Shown here piece by piece: positions 55,401-64,000 of a DNA stretch of 64,000 nucleotides. The stretch comes from Dokdonella_A sp963834755 (lineage in GTDB: Bacteria; Pseudomonadota; Gammaproteobacteria; Xanthomonadales; Rhodanobacteraceae): contig CAWICQ010000009.1 of NCBI GenBank assembly GCA_963834755.1, forward strand, positions 806,001 to 870,000, read 5' to 3'. Made by a program: the position numbers and the translations under genes. Numbering within the stretch: position 1 is the stretch's first letter; each line of letters opens with the position of its first letter. The notes below the pieces were generated by a model that worked only from the letters and a program-made list of their open reading frames with translations, made no database searches and was not told where the DNA came from.

Positions 55401-58400
55401 GATTGTTCGCGTTGCTCGGACCCGCATTCGCGATGCGCAGCGTGTACGTGATCGCGCCGCCGGACGTGACGTTCGAAGGTCCGGACTTGACGATCGAAAC
55501 ATCCGCGACCGCACCGACGGCTGTCGTCACGGTCGAGCTGTTGTTGCCCGGATTCGGATCGGTGATGCCCGCGGGCGCGACGATCGTCGCGGTGTTGCTG
55601 AGCGTCTGCGAATCGCTTGGCGCGGTGCCGGTGATCGTGAACGTGACGGATCCGCCGGCGGGCAATACCGGGACGATGCTGGCGATGACGTTGTTGGCGA
55701 TATCGACGTTGCCGCATACCGCGCCGCCGGTCGGCGCTCCGCAGACCGCGTTGACGTTCGTGATCGCGAGCGGCACCGGGTCGCTGAATTGCGCCGCGCT
55801 GACGTCGCCCGGTCCGGCATTCGCCACGACGACCGTGTAGGTGATCGCGCTGCCTGCGGCGACGTTGTCGGGTCCGCTCTTGAGCGCCGAAAGATCCGCG
55901 ACGTTCGCGATCGGTGTCGTCACCGTGCTGCTGTTGTTCGACATGTCGGGATCGCTGGTGATGGCGATCACAGACGCCGTATTCGTTATGGAACTGCCGG
56001 CGAAGTTCGAGGCGATCGCATAGACGACGTCGATCGTCCTCGTCGCCCCCGCCAACGTATCGCCGAGCGTGCACGGGAATCCGCTCGGGCATGCCGCCGA
56101 CGAAACGAAGGTCAAACCCGGCGGCGTCGGATCGAGCACCTGCACGCCATCCGCGAGGCTTGGCCCCGCGTTGTGCACGGCGATCGTGTACGCGATGGTC
56201 GATCCCGGCGTCGCGATGGACGGGCCGGTCTTGACGATGGATACATCAGCGGACGCATTGACGGTCGTCGTCACCGTACTGAAATTGTTGGTAATGTCCG
56301 GATCGGTGACACCTGCCGGCACCATCCCGGTCGCCGTGTTGTTCAACGAAGCGCCATCGACCGGCGCGGTGCCGCTGATCGTGAACGTTACGCTGCCCAA
56401 CGCGGGCAATGTCGTGATCGTGCTCGCGACATCGCTGCCGTTGACGGTGACCGCGCCGCACACCGCGCCGCCGGTTTCGCCGCCGCACGTCGCAACGAGA
56501 TTGCCAATCGCTGCCGGAACCGGATCGTCGACCGTCGTGCCGTTGGCGTCGCTCGGTCCATTGTTGGTGACGACCACGCTGTACGAAATCGCATCGCCGG
56601 CGGTCACCGACGCAGGGCCGCTCTTGACGACGAGAACATCGGCTTGCGCGACGACATCGGTGTCGAACGCGCTCGTGTTGTTCGCGGTGTTCGGATCGAG
56701 CGTCGCGCTGCCGACTGTCGCGGTGTTCGTGATCGTGCCGCTGGCGCCGCTCGACACCGCGAACATCACTACGACTTCGACGCTTGTCGACGCCGGCATA
56801 GTACCGAGATCACACGGAAACCCGCCATCGCAAGGCGGGCTTGCGAAAGCGAAGACGAGGCCGGATGGTGCCGGATCGTCGAGCACGACATTCGCCGCAT
56901 CCGAGGGTCCGTTGTTGGTCACGTCCAGCGTGTAGAAGATCTGCTGGCCGGCAATGACGCTCGCCGGTCCCGACTTCACGACCGCAAGATCGGCGTTCGC
57001 GATCGGCGCGACCACCACGCTCGAGCTGTTGTTCGCTGGATTCGGATCCGGCTGATCACTCGCGGTGACGGTCGCCGTATTCGTGAACCCGCCGTAGTCT
57101 TCGACGGTTGCGACGATCGTCAGCGTTGCAGTCGCGCCGGCACCCGCGGCCGCGAGAGAGCCGAGCGTCCAAATGCCGCTGGCACTGTCATAGCTTCCCT
57201 GCGAAGGGTTGGCCGATACGAACGCGAGCGCGGTCGGCAATGCGTCGGTGATCTCGATGGCGGTCGCGTTGCTCGGTCCGTTGTTGGTCGCCGTGACCGT
57301 GAACGTAACCGTGTCGCCGGCGACGGGATTCGCGTTGTCGACAGTCTTGACGATCTGGATATCCGCCGATTGTCCGTTGACAGTCACGCCGCCGCTGTTA
57401 TTGGCGGTGTTCGGATCGAATTCGTTCGATGTGTCGACCGACGCGGTGTTCGTGATGTCGCCGGGCAACGTGACTGTTGCGGTGATCGCGAGCGTCGCGG
57501 CCGCTGTGTCGGCGAGCGAGCCGACGGTCCACACGCCGCTTGGCGCGTCGTACGACCCTTGCGACGGTGCGGCCGAAACGAAGGTCAGTCCCGGCGGCAA
57601 TTGATCGATGATGCTGACCCCGGTCGCGTCATCGGGCCCCGCGTTGGTCAGCGTGATCGTGTAGACGACGTTCGTGCCGAGGTTCGGCGTCGCGTTGTCG
57701 ACGGTCTTGGCGACCCGCAGATCCGCGGTCGGCTGCGCGTTGATGCTGGCGGACGACGCGTTGTTGCTCGGATCGGGATCGAACTGATCGCCGCCGGTGC
57801 GGGTCGCCGTGTTGGTCAGCGTGCCCGGCACCAGCACCGTTGCGACGATATCGAGCGCCGCGTTGTCGGCGTCGGCAAGTGCGCCGACGTTCCAGAGTCC
57901 CGTCGCGTTGTCGTACGTGCCTTGCGATGGCACAGCCGAGACGAAGGCGAGACCCGACGGCAATGCGTCGGTGATCTCGACGCCCGTCGCGTTGCTCGGG
58001 CCGTTGTTGATGGCCACGATCGTGAACGTGACGTTCTCGCCGACATTCGGCGTGCTGTTGCCCACGGTCTTGTTGACCATAATGTCGGCCGAAGCCGCGA
58101 CCGTAACGACGACGGAGCCGCTGCAATGCCCCGCGGCGGGACAGGTCGGATCTCCGCCACCGTTCGCAGTCGCCGTGTTGTTGGCGCCCGTCGCGGTGAC
58201 CAGCACGTTGACGTTCAACGTCAGCGTCGTGCTCGCACTGGGCGCGAGCGTGCCCGTGAACGTGCAGGTCAGCGTCGTCGTGCCGGCGCACGACCAGTTG
58301 GTTCCACTCGCTGACGCCAACGAGATGCCTGTCGCCAGCGTGTCGGTAATGGTGATAGGCGCGTTCGTCGTGCCCGCGCCGGTGTTCTGCACGGTGATGT

Positions 58401-61400
58401 CATAGCGCGCGGGCTGACCGACGATGAACGCATTCGGCGTTGCGCTCTTCGAAACGGTGAGCTGCGGCGGCAAAAGCGTTGTCGTCACGCTGCTCGAATT
58501 GTTGCCGGTGTTCGGATCGGTCGTACCTGCGGGTGCTGCGATGTTCGCCGTGTTCGTGATGCTCGCGCCGCTCGTCGGCGCAGTGCCGTTGATCGTGATC
58601 GCGACGCTGCCGCCTGAAGGCAACGTCGTGATCGTACTCGTCACGTTGCTCCCGGCGACGTTGACTGCGCCGCACACCGCACCTCCGGCCTGCGCGCCGC
58701 AGCTCCCGCTGATAGCCGTGATACCGCCGGGCACCGCATCGCTGAAGCTCGCGCCGTTGGCGGCGCTGGGGCCCGCGTTCGAGACGACGATCGTGTAGCT
58801 GATCGCGCCGCCGAAGCCGACCGACGCGGGTCCGGTCTTGACGACGGCGAGGTTCGCGGATGGATTGACGTTGAGTGTGCCGCTTGCACTTGTGCCGGTC
58901 TGCCCGTTCGCGCTCGTGATCGGTCCGGTATCGTTGACCTGTGCGCCGGGCGCGGTGCCGACGACGTTGATGACGATCGCGCAGCTCGCGCTGGCGGCGA
59001 GCGTGCCGCCCGCCAGCATTGTCAAATTTCCGTTCGCGTTCGCCGTGACCGTGCCGCCGCACGAATTGCTCGTGACTACGCCCGCTGCGGCGTTCGCGAT
59101 GCCGGACGGATACGTGTCGGTAAACGCGATGCCGGTCAGCGGCTGCGTGTTCGGGTTGGTCAGCCCAATGGTCATCTGCGACGCGCCGCCGACATCGACG
59201 GTGGCCGGCACGAAGCTCTTGCTCGCACTCGGAGCGGTGAGCGGATTGACCGTGAGCGTTCCGCTCGCGCCGGCACCGGACACCGCGTTATTGCTGGTGA
59301 TCGGGCCGGTGCTGTTGAGCAGCGAGCCGATGGCGGTTCCTACGACGTTGATTACGATCGAGCAACTTCCATTCGCCGGTATCACGCCGCCGGCAAATGA
59401 TGCGGATGTTCCGCCATCCGGCGCGTTGACCGCGCCGCCGCACGTGTTGCTGACCAGCGCGCCGCTCGCCGCGTTCTGAAGACCCGCTGGATAGGTGTCC
59501 GCGAATGCCGCGTTGTTGATCGCGATTGCATTCGGATTAGTCAATGTGATCGTCATCTGCGCCGCGCCGCCGAGCGGCACGGTCGCGGGCGCGAACGTTT
59601 TCGTTGCGCTCGGTGCGGCGAGCGTCGTCGTGGTCAGCGTGCCGCTGGCGCCGGCGAAGTCGACGGCGTTGCCTTCGATGATCGTGCCAGTCGTGTTGAC
59701 GTATGTTCCGGCAACCACCGCGGTCACATTGATCTGGATGCTGCAGCCGGCGACCGGAATCGAACCGCCGGTGAGCGCGGTGCTGGTGCCGCCGTTGACC
59801 GCGGTCAGGGTGCCGCCGCAGGTGTTGGCGACGACGACGACGCCCGTCGCGACGTTGCTGAGACCCGCGGGATAATTGTCAGTGAATGCAACGCCCGTGA
59901 CAGCGGATGCGTTCGGATTCGTGAACGCGATCGTCATCACCGACGTGCCGCCGGCGCCCACGGGATTCGGACTGAACAACTTGGTCGCGGGCGCCGCTTG
60001 CAGCGTAGCGACGTCGAGCGTCGCGGTGCCGGTTCCGCCGGTTCCGGTCTGCGTCGCTGAAACGTTGCCGGTCGTGTTGACGAACGTGCCGGCTGTTGCC
60101 GAACGCACTTTGACGGTGATCGTGCACGTCGACGGACCTGCGGGAAGCGTGCCGTTTGCGAGCGAGACCGTCGCCGAATTCGCCGTCGCCGTCAGCGTGC
60201 CGTTGCAGGTATTCGTCGCGTTGGGTGTCGGCGAGACGAGCAGCGTGCCAGGCAGCGGGTCGGACAAGGCGACGCCGCTCAGTGCGACGCTGGCGTTGTT
60301 GCTGACGACGAGCGTCAGGGTACTGTCGGCGCCGATGACGACCGAGGCCGGGGTGAAGCTCTTGGCGACGGTAGGCACGGCGTTGCGGATCAGCGCCGAT
60401 GACGTCGCCACGTTGTCGGCGGGATTGGAATCGGTGGGCGAGGCCAGCGTCGCCGTGTTGGTCAGCGAAGCGCCGATCGTCGCGCCGGCAGCCACGTGCA
60501 GCGTCAGGCTCAGCGTGTATGTGCCGGGCGCAAGACTCGCGTTGCTGTACGTGACCGTGCCGGCGGCGCCGACGGCGGGCGCCGCGATGGTCCAACCGGA
60601 CGGCGCGCTGGCGGCGCCGAACGCGGTGTTCGCCGGGGTCGGATCGGTCACCGTGACCGTCGACGCGTTGAGCGGCCCAGGATTGGTGACGGCGATCGTG
60701 TACGCGATGTCCTCGTTCTGCCCAACCGCTCCCGGGCCATTCTTCGTGATCGTGAGATTCTGCGCGGGCGTCGTGTTGTTGCTGGTCGATGCCGAGCGCG
60801 TGCCGTCGGGATCGGTCGGACTCGTGATGGTCGCCGTGTTGCTGATCGATCCCGGTGCCGGCGCGCTGCTGTTGACGTTGACGACGAGCGTCAGCGTGCT
60901 CGTGCCGACGGCGAGGCTTGGGTTGGTGAACTGTACCGTGCCGGTGCCGCCGACGGCCGGCGAGGTGATCGTCCAGCCGCCCGGCGCACTCGCCGAGGCG
61001 AAGGTCGTGTTGGTCGGCGTCACATCCGCGACCACCGTGTTCGCGGCCGGGCTCGGTCCGCTGTTGGTGACGGTCAACACATACGTCAGCGGTTGTCCCG
61101 GCACGACCGGGTCGGGCGTGCCGATCTTGGTCATCGACAGTGTCGTCGTGGCGGGCGCGGCGGTCGTCACCGTCGTCGGCTGCGCACCGGGCGTCGTCGG
61201 GTCGCCATCGCTCAACGCCGAAAATGGCGTGCCCAACGTGGCGCCGATGTAATTCAGCGACGCCTGGTTCGATATCACGGTGCCAGCCGGCGTGCCCGCG
61301 TTGACTTGCACGCGGAAACGAACGCTGGTCGAACCGCCGGCCGGCACGCTGCCGCCGGTCGTGGCATTGGCGCCGGTGCCGAGACGGAACACGACCGACG

Positions 61401-62793
61401 TGCCGGTGAATTCGGCCTGGTCGTCGCCGGACGCATCGGTCTTGGCGCCCGTGTTGGCGCCCGTGAGGATGGCGAGGCTGCCAGGCACGTACGTCGTGTT
61501 CGCCGGAATCGCATCCGTCATCACGACGCCGATCGCGGTGTCGTTGCCGGTGTTGGTCATCGTGACGGCGTATTCGAGGATATCGCCCGGCAGCGTCGTG
61601 CCGCCATTGAGGTCCGCGACCGTCTTGGTGAAGCCATCCGGCGAGGTGAAGTCGGGCTGGAAGACGTCCGTCGAGAACGTCAGCACGTCGGGAAAGTAGG
61701 TGTCGCTCGGGCTGGCGACGAAATCGACCGTCGCGCTGGTCGCGCCGTTCGGCAGGATGCCACTGGTATTGATCAAGTCGGCGTCGAAGCCGAGCGTGTC
61801 GACGAAGTTCGGATTGCGCGTGCTGACATTGACACCGAAATTCGAGACGGTGCTGTTATAGAAATTGTTGGCGGGATTCGCCGCGTCGCTGATCGTCACG
61901 CCATTGAGGCGCATGGCGTCCCCGGTGGACCCGAGATCGCCGTCGAAGGCGACCGCGCCGACGGTCGTCGAGAACGCGCCGCTGGCGGGCGTGCGAAAGC
62001 CGCTGATCGTATTGCTGACCGTCGTCGTGCTGATCTGCAGATAGCCGTCGAATACGGTCAGATCGCGCAACGCCTGCGAGGCATCGTGATAGACGACGAC
62101 GAGCGCCCAGCCGGCGTAACGGTTCTGGCCGGTCGCGGCTTGCACGTTGGCGACGGCGTAAGTGCCACTGCCGCCGGCCTGGACCAGCGTCGTAACGTCG
62201 GCGAAACCGTTGAATCCGCTGTTGTTGCCGCCGATGCCGGCCGTGGTATCGAGCTGGCTCGCGGTGATCGTCTGGAATCCGCCGGACGCGGGCGTCGAGA
62301 AACGCACCTGATTCTTCAGCGCCGCGTTCGGCGGCACCGCGCCGTTGGTGCCGGCTACGGTTTCGCCGGACCAGTAGAGGCCGGCAAACAGGACGCTCGA
62401 ACCGGATGGCCGCGAAAAGTTTGCCGTGCTCGAATCGAAGATGCCGCTGCCGCCTACGACGTTGACGTAGGCCATGTTGTAGTTGTTGTCGTTGAGATTG
62501 GCGCCGGTCGCGCCGGTGCCGCTGACCGGAACGGTCGATACGCACGTCGCCGGCGGGTTCTGCGCACCCTGCACGCACGAAAGGAGCATGTTGCCAACGA
62601 TGGCGATGGCGCCGTGATCGTCGGTGTGGTAGCGCACACTGAAATTGCGGTCGGCGTGGGCCGGGGTCGCGTAAACCGCTGCTACGGCCAGCAACCAGGC
62701 GAGAAACCCCGCAACCGCACCGCGCGTTCGATGCTGCGCCGACGGCATGAGATCCGTGCGACCGCACGAGTGCTTCACGATGTCTCGCAACAT
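52477..62793 (-). CDS. Giant DUF11-repeat surface protein with IPTL-like C-terminus
   Basis: An intact ORF of 3,438 residues. Residues 1-48 form a long signal peptide (FLAWLLAVAAVYATPAHAD). About 370 residues of N-terminal domain follow (NFSVRYHTDDHGAIAIVGNM, SSVLFAGLYWSGETVAGTNG, WALVVVYHDASQALRDLTVF), then about 24 DUF11-like Ig-fold repeats. Three repeat styles are visible: xSFxPATVxxGGxxxMTI, K(S/T)GPxSVxxGxxxxYTI and TVDNxTPNVGDTVTFTI, arranged in blocks. The C-terminus is a Pro-Met-Asn-Asp-Arg-Trp stretch, a hydrophobic helix (FLLLIGLLLLGAGIA) and a basic end, like the IPTL-CTERM sorting signal. It should be anchored at the cell envelope as an adhesin or stalk. A GGGGG lies before the ATG at 62793. 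Confidence 0.9.
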   Translation of the reverse strand: MLRDIVKHSCGRTDLMPSAQHRTRGAVAGFLAWLLAVAAVYATPAHADRNFSVRYHTDDHGAIAIVGNMLLSCVQGAQNPPATCVSTVPVSGTGATGANLNDNNYNMAYVNVVGGSGIFDSSTANFSRPSGSSVLFAGLYWSGETVAGTNGAVPPNAALKNQVRFSTPASGGFQTITASQLDTTAGIGGNNSGFNGFADVTTLVQAGGSGTYAVANVQAATGQNRYAGWALVVVYHDASQALRDLTVFDGYLQISTTTVSNTISGFRTPASGAFSTTVGAVAFDGDLGSTGDAMRLNGVTISDAANPANNFYNSTVSNFGVNVSTRNPNFVDTLGFDADLINTSGILPNGATSATVDFVASPSDTYFPDVLTFSTDVFQPDFTSPDGFTKTVADLNGGTTLPGDILEYAVTMTNTGNDTAIGVVMTDAIPANTTYVPGSLAILTGANTGAKTDASGDDQAEFTGTSVVFRLGTGANATTGGSVPAGGSTSVRFRVQVNAGTPAGTVISNQASLNYIGATLGTPFSALSDGDPTTPGAQPTTVTTAAPATTTLSMTKIGTPDPVVPGQPLTYVLTVTNSGPSPAANTVVADVTPTNTTFASASAPGGWTITSPAVGGTGTVQFTNPSLAVGTSTLTLVVNVNSSAPAPGSISNTATITSPTDPDGTRSASTSNNTTPAQNLTITKNGPGAVGQNEDIAYTIAVTNPGPLNASTVTVTDPTPANTAFGAASAPSGWTIAAPAVGAAGTVTYSNASLAPGTYTLSLTLHVAAGATIGASLTNTATLASPTDSNPADNVATSSALIRNAVPTVAKSFTPASVVIGADSTLTLVVSNNASVALSGVALSDPLPGTLLVSPTPNATNTCNGTLTATANSATVSLANGTLPAGPSTCTITVKVRSATAGTFVNTTGNVSATQTGTGGTGTATLDVATLQAAPATKLFSPNPVGAGGTSVMTIAFTNPNASAVTGVAFTDNYPAGLSNVATGVVVVANTCGGTLTAVNGGTSTALTGGSIPVAGCSIQINVTAVVAGTYVNTTGTIIEGNAVDFAGASGTLTTTTLAAPSATKTFAPATVPLGGAAQMTITLTNPNAIAINNAAFADTYPAGLQNAASGALVSNTCGGAVNAPDGGTSASFAGGVIPANGSCSIVINVVGTAIGSLLNSTGPITSNNAVSGAGASGTLTVNPLTAPSASKSFVPATVDVGGASQMTIGLTNPNTQPLTGIAFTDTYPSGIANAAAGVVTSNSCGGTVTANANGNLTMLAGGTLAASASCAIVINVVGTAPGAQVNDTGPITSANGQTGTSASGTLNVNPSANLAVVKTGPASVGFGGAISYTIVVSNAGPSAANGASFSDAVPGGITAISGSCGAQAGGAVCGAVNVAGSNVTSTITTLPSGGSVAITINGTAPTSGASITNTANIAAPAGTTDPNTGNNSSSVTTTLLPPQLTVSKSATPNAFIVGQPARYDITVQNTGAGTTNAPITITDTLATGISLASASGTNWSCAGTTTLTCTFTGTLAPSASTTLTLNVNVLVTATGANNTATANGGGDPTCPAAGHCSGSVVVTVAASADIMVNKTVGNSTPNVGENVTFTIVAINNGPSNATGVEITDALPSGLAFVSAVPSQGTYDNATGLWNVGALADADNAALDIVATVLVPGTLTNTATRTGGDQFDPDPSNNASSASINAQPTADLRVAKTVDNATPNLGTNVVYTITLTNAGPDDATGVSIIDQLPPGLTFVSAAPSQGSYDAPSGVWTVGSLADTAAATLAITATVTLPGDITNTASVDTSNEFDPNTANNSGGVTVNGQSADIQIVKTVDNANPVAGDTVTFTVTATNNGPSNATAIEITDALPTALAFVSANPSQGSYDSASGIWTLGSLAAAGAGATATLTIVATVEDYGGFTNTATVTASDQPDPNPANNSSSVVVAPIANADLAVVKSGPASVIAGQQIFYTLDVTNNGPSDAANVVLDDPAPSGLVFAFASPPCDGGFPCDLGTMPASTSVEVVVMFAVSSGASGTITNTATVGSATLDPNTANNTSAFDTDVVAQADVLVVKSGPASVTAGDAISYSVVVTNNGPSDANGTTVDDPVPAAIGNLVATCGGETGGAVCGAVTVNGSDVASTITTLPALGSVTFTISGTAPVDGASLNNTATGMVPAGVTDPDITNNFSTVTTTVNASADVSIVKTGPSIATPGSTIAYTIAVHNAGPSLADGVQVLDPTPPGLTFVSSAACPSGFPCTLGDTLAGATRTIDVVYAIASNFAGSSITNTASVIAITSDPDMSNNSSTVTTPIANVADLSALKSGPDNVAAGSAITYTVVVANAGPGDVSAAQFSDPVPLAITNVNAVCGAPTGGAVCGNVDIANNVIASIVPVLPAGGSVTFTITGTAPSDSQTLSNTATIVAPAGITDPNPGNNSSTVTTAVGAVADVSIVKSGPSNVTSGGAITYTLRIANAGPSNANNLVYSDALPTGITNITAGCGGESGGAICSPPGVVGNTVTGLLATFPSSGAVTITINGTAPVGATTLTNTASLSLPNGITDPNPANNTSTVETTVGSAADIALTKVADNSTPNVGDTVTFTITASNNGPDDATGVAVTDGLPFGLGFISATPSQGAYSTSNGVWTIGAIANGASATLTIVATVDVAGPLTNTASVSASDQIDPNPSNNSAGASLNAGASADLAIEKTVDNSTPNVGDTVTFTITLSNNGPDDATGAEATDLLPQGVTLLNAAASQGSYDGASGRWTVGSIANGAAATLALTVSVDQAGAITNIATITGENENDPVPSNNESGAAINGQLADIEVLKTVDNAAPNVGDAVTFTITAHDNGPDDATGVAITDNLPAGLALVSATPSQGTYAGGVWSVGTLTASGVGATATLSIVATVQQAGAITNTASVSASDQPDPNSTNNSASASLNGNPLADLAIVKTGPASALPGDTLVYTIVVTNGGPSDAANVVVDDALPADTTFISNAGACTSAYPCALGSLASGASATITTSVLVPVGYSGPPTLVNTASANSDTPDPDNTNNQDSALTTLGATSADLSIVKAGPATAAPGASVTYTLTVTNSGPDTATNVRIDDPTPSGTMFVAASAPCASGFPCAIGDLPNGGSTLVTVTFAIPAGATGTIVNVASTASDTSDPNPIDDTSSVSTEIVTGASSADLAVSKTGPATAIAGSAVTYAIGVVNNGPDAAANVVLSDPTPAGLTFVGADTPCASGFPCALGTLTNGTFVTINATFSVAISAGGSTVTNTATASSDTSDPNVGNNTANATTTITTAGTSADLAVVKSGPASVAVGDIVTYTIVVTNDGPDDAVAAMLSDATPQGLAFVGGSAPCASGFPCALGTLAAGATVSVSAQYSVLSSAPATIINTAIASSETSDPNGANSSSTTVTAVVVGGSNQLRPVPMNDRWFLLLIGLLLLGAGIARQARGRQR

Positions 62794-63339
62794 GCGTCAC
62801 CCCCTTGCCACCCCCGCGTTGGTGGTCCGTCACCTCGGCGGGGGTGATTGACGCGTGCATCCAAGCGCACCGCGGCTTCTGTATGTACTCCCACAATGTG
62901 TGGGAGCGCAACCGTCCGCGCCGCGTACACTACAAAACATCACAATGAAAGCGGCGTCAATATCCGGAAATCGTTTTGATGACGACTCACCGGCGTGAGA
63001 CATTCATCGGGCCGACTTCACTGACTCCAGAGCAAAACGCAGCCGCGCGCATGATCGCAAACGTGCAACGACTACTTCGCAGAGAGATCTTTGGACATGT
63101 GCGACGTGCGGGGTGGGGCAGATCTCGGGGCACAGTCTTCAAAGGCCCACTGAGAAACCCGCGGAAATCAATTAGCGGCCCGAGGCTCCGGAATCCTGCA
63201 TGCGGCGCACGCCTCTCTTTTTGGCCGCCGGTAGGCGGTGCTCATAGCACGGTAGTCATTCGTCCGCGCGTCCCCTCCTCTGTCCAATCGTAGTATTGGC
63301 GAAGTGCTCCGATGGGACAGTTCAGCGAAGTCGGCATCA
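62794..63339. other. Intergenic region upstream of the giant gene
   Basis: About 546 bases. It has a 19-bp palindrome at 62888-62906 and somewhat lower GC near 62900-63080. A plus-strand ORF 62976-63293 (105 residues, starting TTHRRETFIGPTSLTPEQNA) is possible but has no ribosome-binding site or known family; I do not call it. Confidence 0.4.
62888..62906. promoter_or_regulatory. 19-bp palindrome upstream of the giant DUF11 gene
   Basis: Perfect arms CTCCCACA and TGTGGGAG with a central ATG, about 95 bases before the start codon of the giant gene. It may be an operator for a dimeric regulator, or a 5' leader hairpin. Confidence 0.45.
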
Positions 63340-64000
63340 TCAGTCGAAGCCATTCGCGAAGATGCCATCGCGGCGATCCAGCATGAAGCTCGCGACGTTC
63401 GGCGCCGGCGTAGCCGCCGGCAGAGCGATCGGAGTCGCGCCGGCGAGCGGACAGAGGCCGAGGAACGCGGGACCGTTTGGACACGGGACGCCGTCGAAGA
63501 GCTGGTCAATGAACGGCGCGCCGGCGTCGGTCGATACGTTGACCGCGCCGCCGAACCAGCAAGGCGTATACGAGCCGTCGAGCAGGTAGTAACCGTCGAT
63601 ATCGCTCGCGGTCGCGATGCAGTGCGTGCCGTCCGCGGCGAACCATAGATCGAGGCCGACGCCGGCGACGCCCTGGCCGGTCAGCGTATCGACGACCCGC
63701 CCGACGATCCCGAGCGAAGCCACATCGAATTGTTCTACGGCAACGCTTCGCTGACGTAATGCTCCATCGATGCGAGCACGGCGTAGCTGCCGGCCGCCAC
63801 GGCGATCGAGTAGTGGCCGTCGGAGTCGGTGGTGCCAAACGTGATGAATCCCTGTGCGTCAAATGCGAACACCCCGGCGGTCCAGAGCGGCGCGCCGGTC
63901 GAAGCGTCGGTGATCGTGCCTTCGATCGCGCTGTCGGTGCCGGCGATGGCGGCGATGTCGCCGGCCGCGCCGAGATTTCGGATGCGCACGGTCAGCGCGC
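63340..64000 (-). CDS. Secreted protein with carboxypeptidase-regulatory-like domains and ANGFD tail, partial and frameshifted
   Basis: The 5' part lies beyond the right edge. At least two Ig-like domains of the carboxypeptidase regulatory type are visible: IEGTITDASTGAPLWTAGVF with TTDSDGHYSIAVAAGSYAVL, and IVGRVVDTLTGQGVAGVGLD with TASDIDGYYLLDGSYTPCWF. Near 63737 the frame moves by one base; restoring one G in GCCGTAG gives the continuous ALPVEQFDVASLGIVG. The protein ends in RRDGIFANGFD, the shared tail. It should be exported and surface-located. The upstream part and full domain count are unknown. Confidence 0.7.

Noticed and set aside
54310..58314. 1,334-residue plus-strand ORF inside the giant DUF11 gene
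   Set aside because: Antisense of a repetitive Thr/Val/Asn-rich gene; the product is Arg/Asp/Val-rich, with no signal or start context.
60496..62847. 783-residue plus-strand ORF opposite the N-terminus of the DUF11 gene
   Set aside because: Same antisense effect; the opposite strand carries a signal peptide, domains and a ribosome-binding site.
62976..63293. 105-residue plus-strand ORF upstream of the giant gene
   Set aside because: No ribosome-binding site, no signal or domain, and the second half is low-complexity Arg/Pro; kept only as a note.

Overview
The window comes from a high-GC gammaproteobacterium, most likely Lysobacterales/Xanthomonadales near Rhodanobacteraceae. This is inferred from a fused indolepyruvate ferredoxin oxidoreductase, an LpxO-like hydroxylase, a TrpS with a long C-terminal extension, an IPTL-like C-terminus, and many secreted proteins ending in a short motif of the type D-x-[IVL]-F-x-x-[GSD]-F-[DE]. 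No rRNA, tRNA, CRISPR array or insertion sequence was recognised.

Layout. 1-4.4 kb: thioredoxin-like protein and stand-alone DsbD N-terminal domain, stand-alone LigD-type polymerase, an Nmad2/DUF3014 gene pair and a small membrane protein. 4.4-8.6 kb: aldehyde dehydrogenase plus DUF779 unit, divergent from an AcoR-like sigma-54 activator, with a sigma-54 promoter and a 19-bp palindrome between them. 8.6-9.9 kb: RES/Xre toxin-antitoxin pair. 10-16.2 kb: SpmAB-like membrane protein, DUF938 methyltransferase, Dph6-like ATPase, IorAB. 16.3-17.1 kb: a lower-GC stretch with decayed coding sequence. 17-25 kb: sterol desaturase-like oxidase, an SDR remnant, GltD and GltB. 25-30 kb: nucleoside transporter, ribokinase-like kinase, two small secreted proteins, DusB. 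30-35.5 kb: beta-helix secreted protein, LpxO-like hydroxylase, TrpS, secreted hypothetical. 35.8-44.8 kb: Rhs polymorphic-toxin locus. 44.9-52.3 kb: secreted metzincin protease, arginase, Hpt protein, DUF937 protein, MocR-type regulator, HAF-repeat protein, small protein, efflux-adaptor remnant. 52.5-62.8 kb: one 3,438-residue DUF11-repeat surface protein. The right edge holds a partial secreted protein.

The most interesting area is the Rhs locus. A Sec-exported Rhs protein carries a nucleotidyltransferase-like toxin tip and a candidate immunity gene. Behind it lie three truncated copies of the Rhs 3' core. Two of these lead into different toxin tips (one with a PHVHFE motif, one metallopeptidase-like) with their own candidate immunity genes. 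This looks like a cassette store for toxin switching.

A caution applies across the window: conserved genes (spmAB, iorAB, the Rhs N-terminus, the metzincin protease, the last secreted protein) are broken by single-base gains or losses, nearly all in short homopolymers. Very long ORFs such as gltB and the DUF11 gene are intact. Many apparent frameshifts may be sequencing errors; inside the Rhs cassettes true decay is equally possible.
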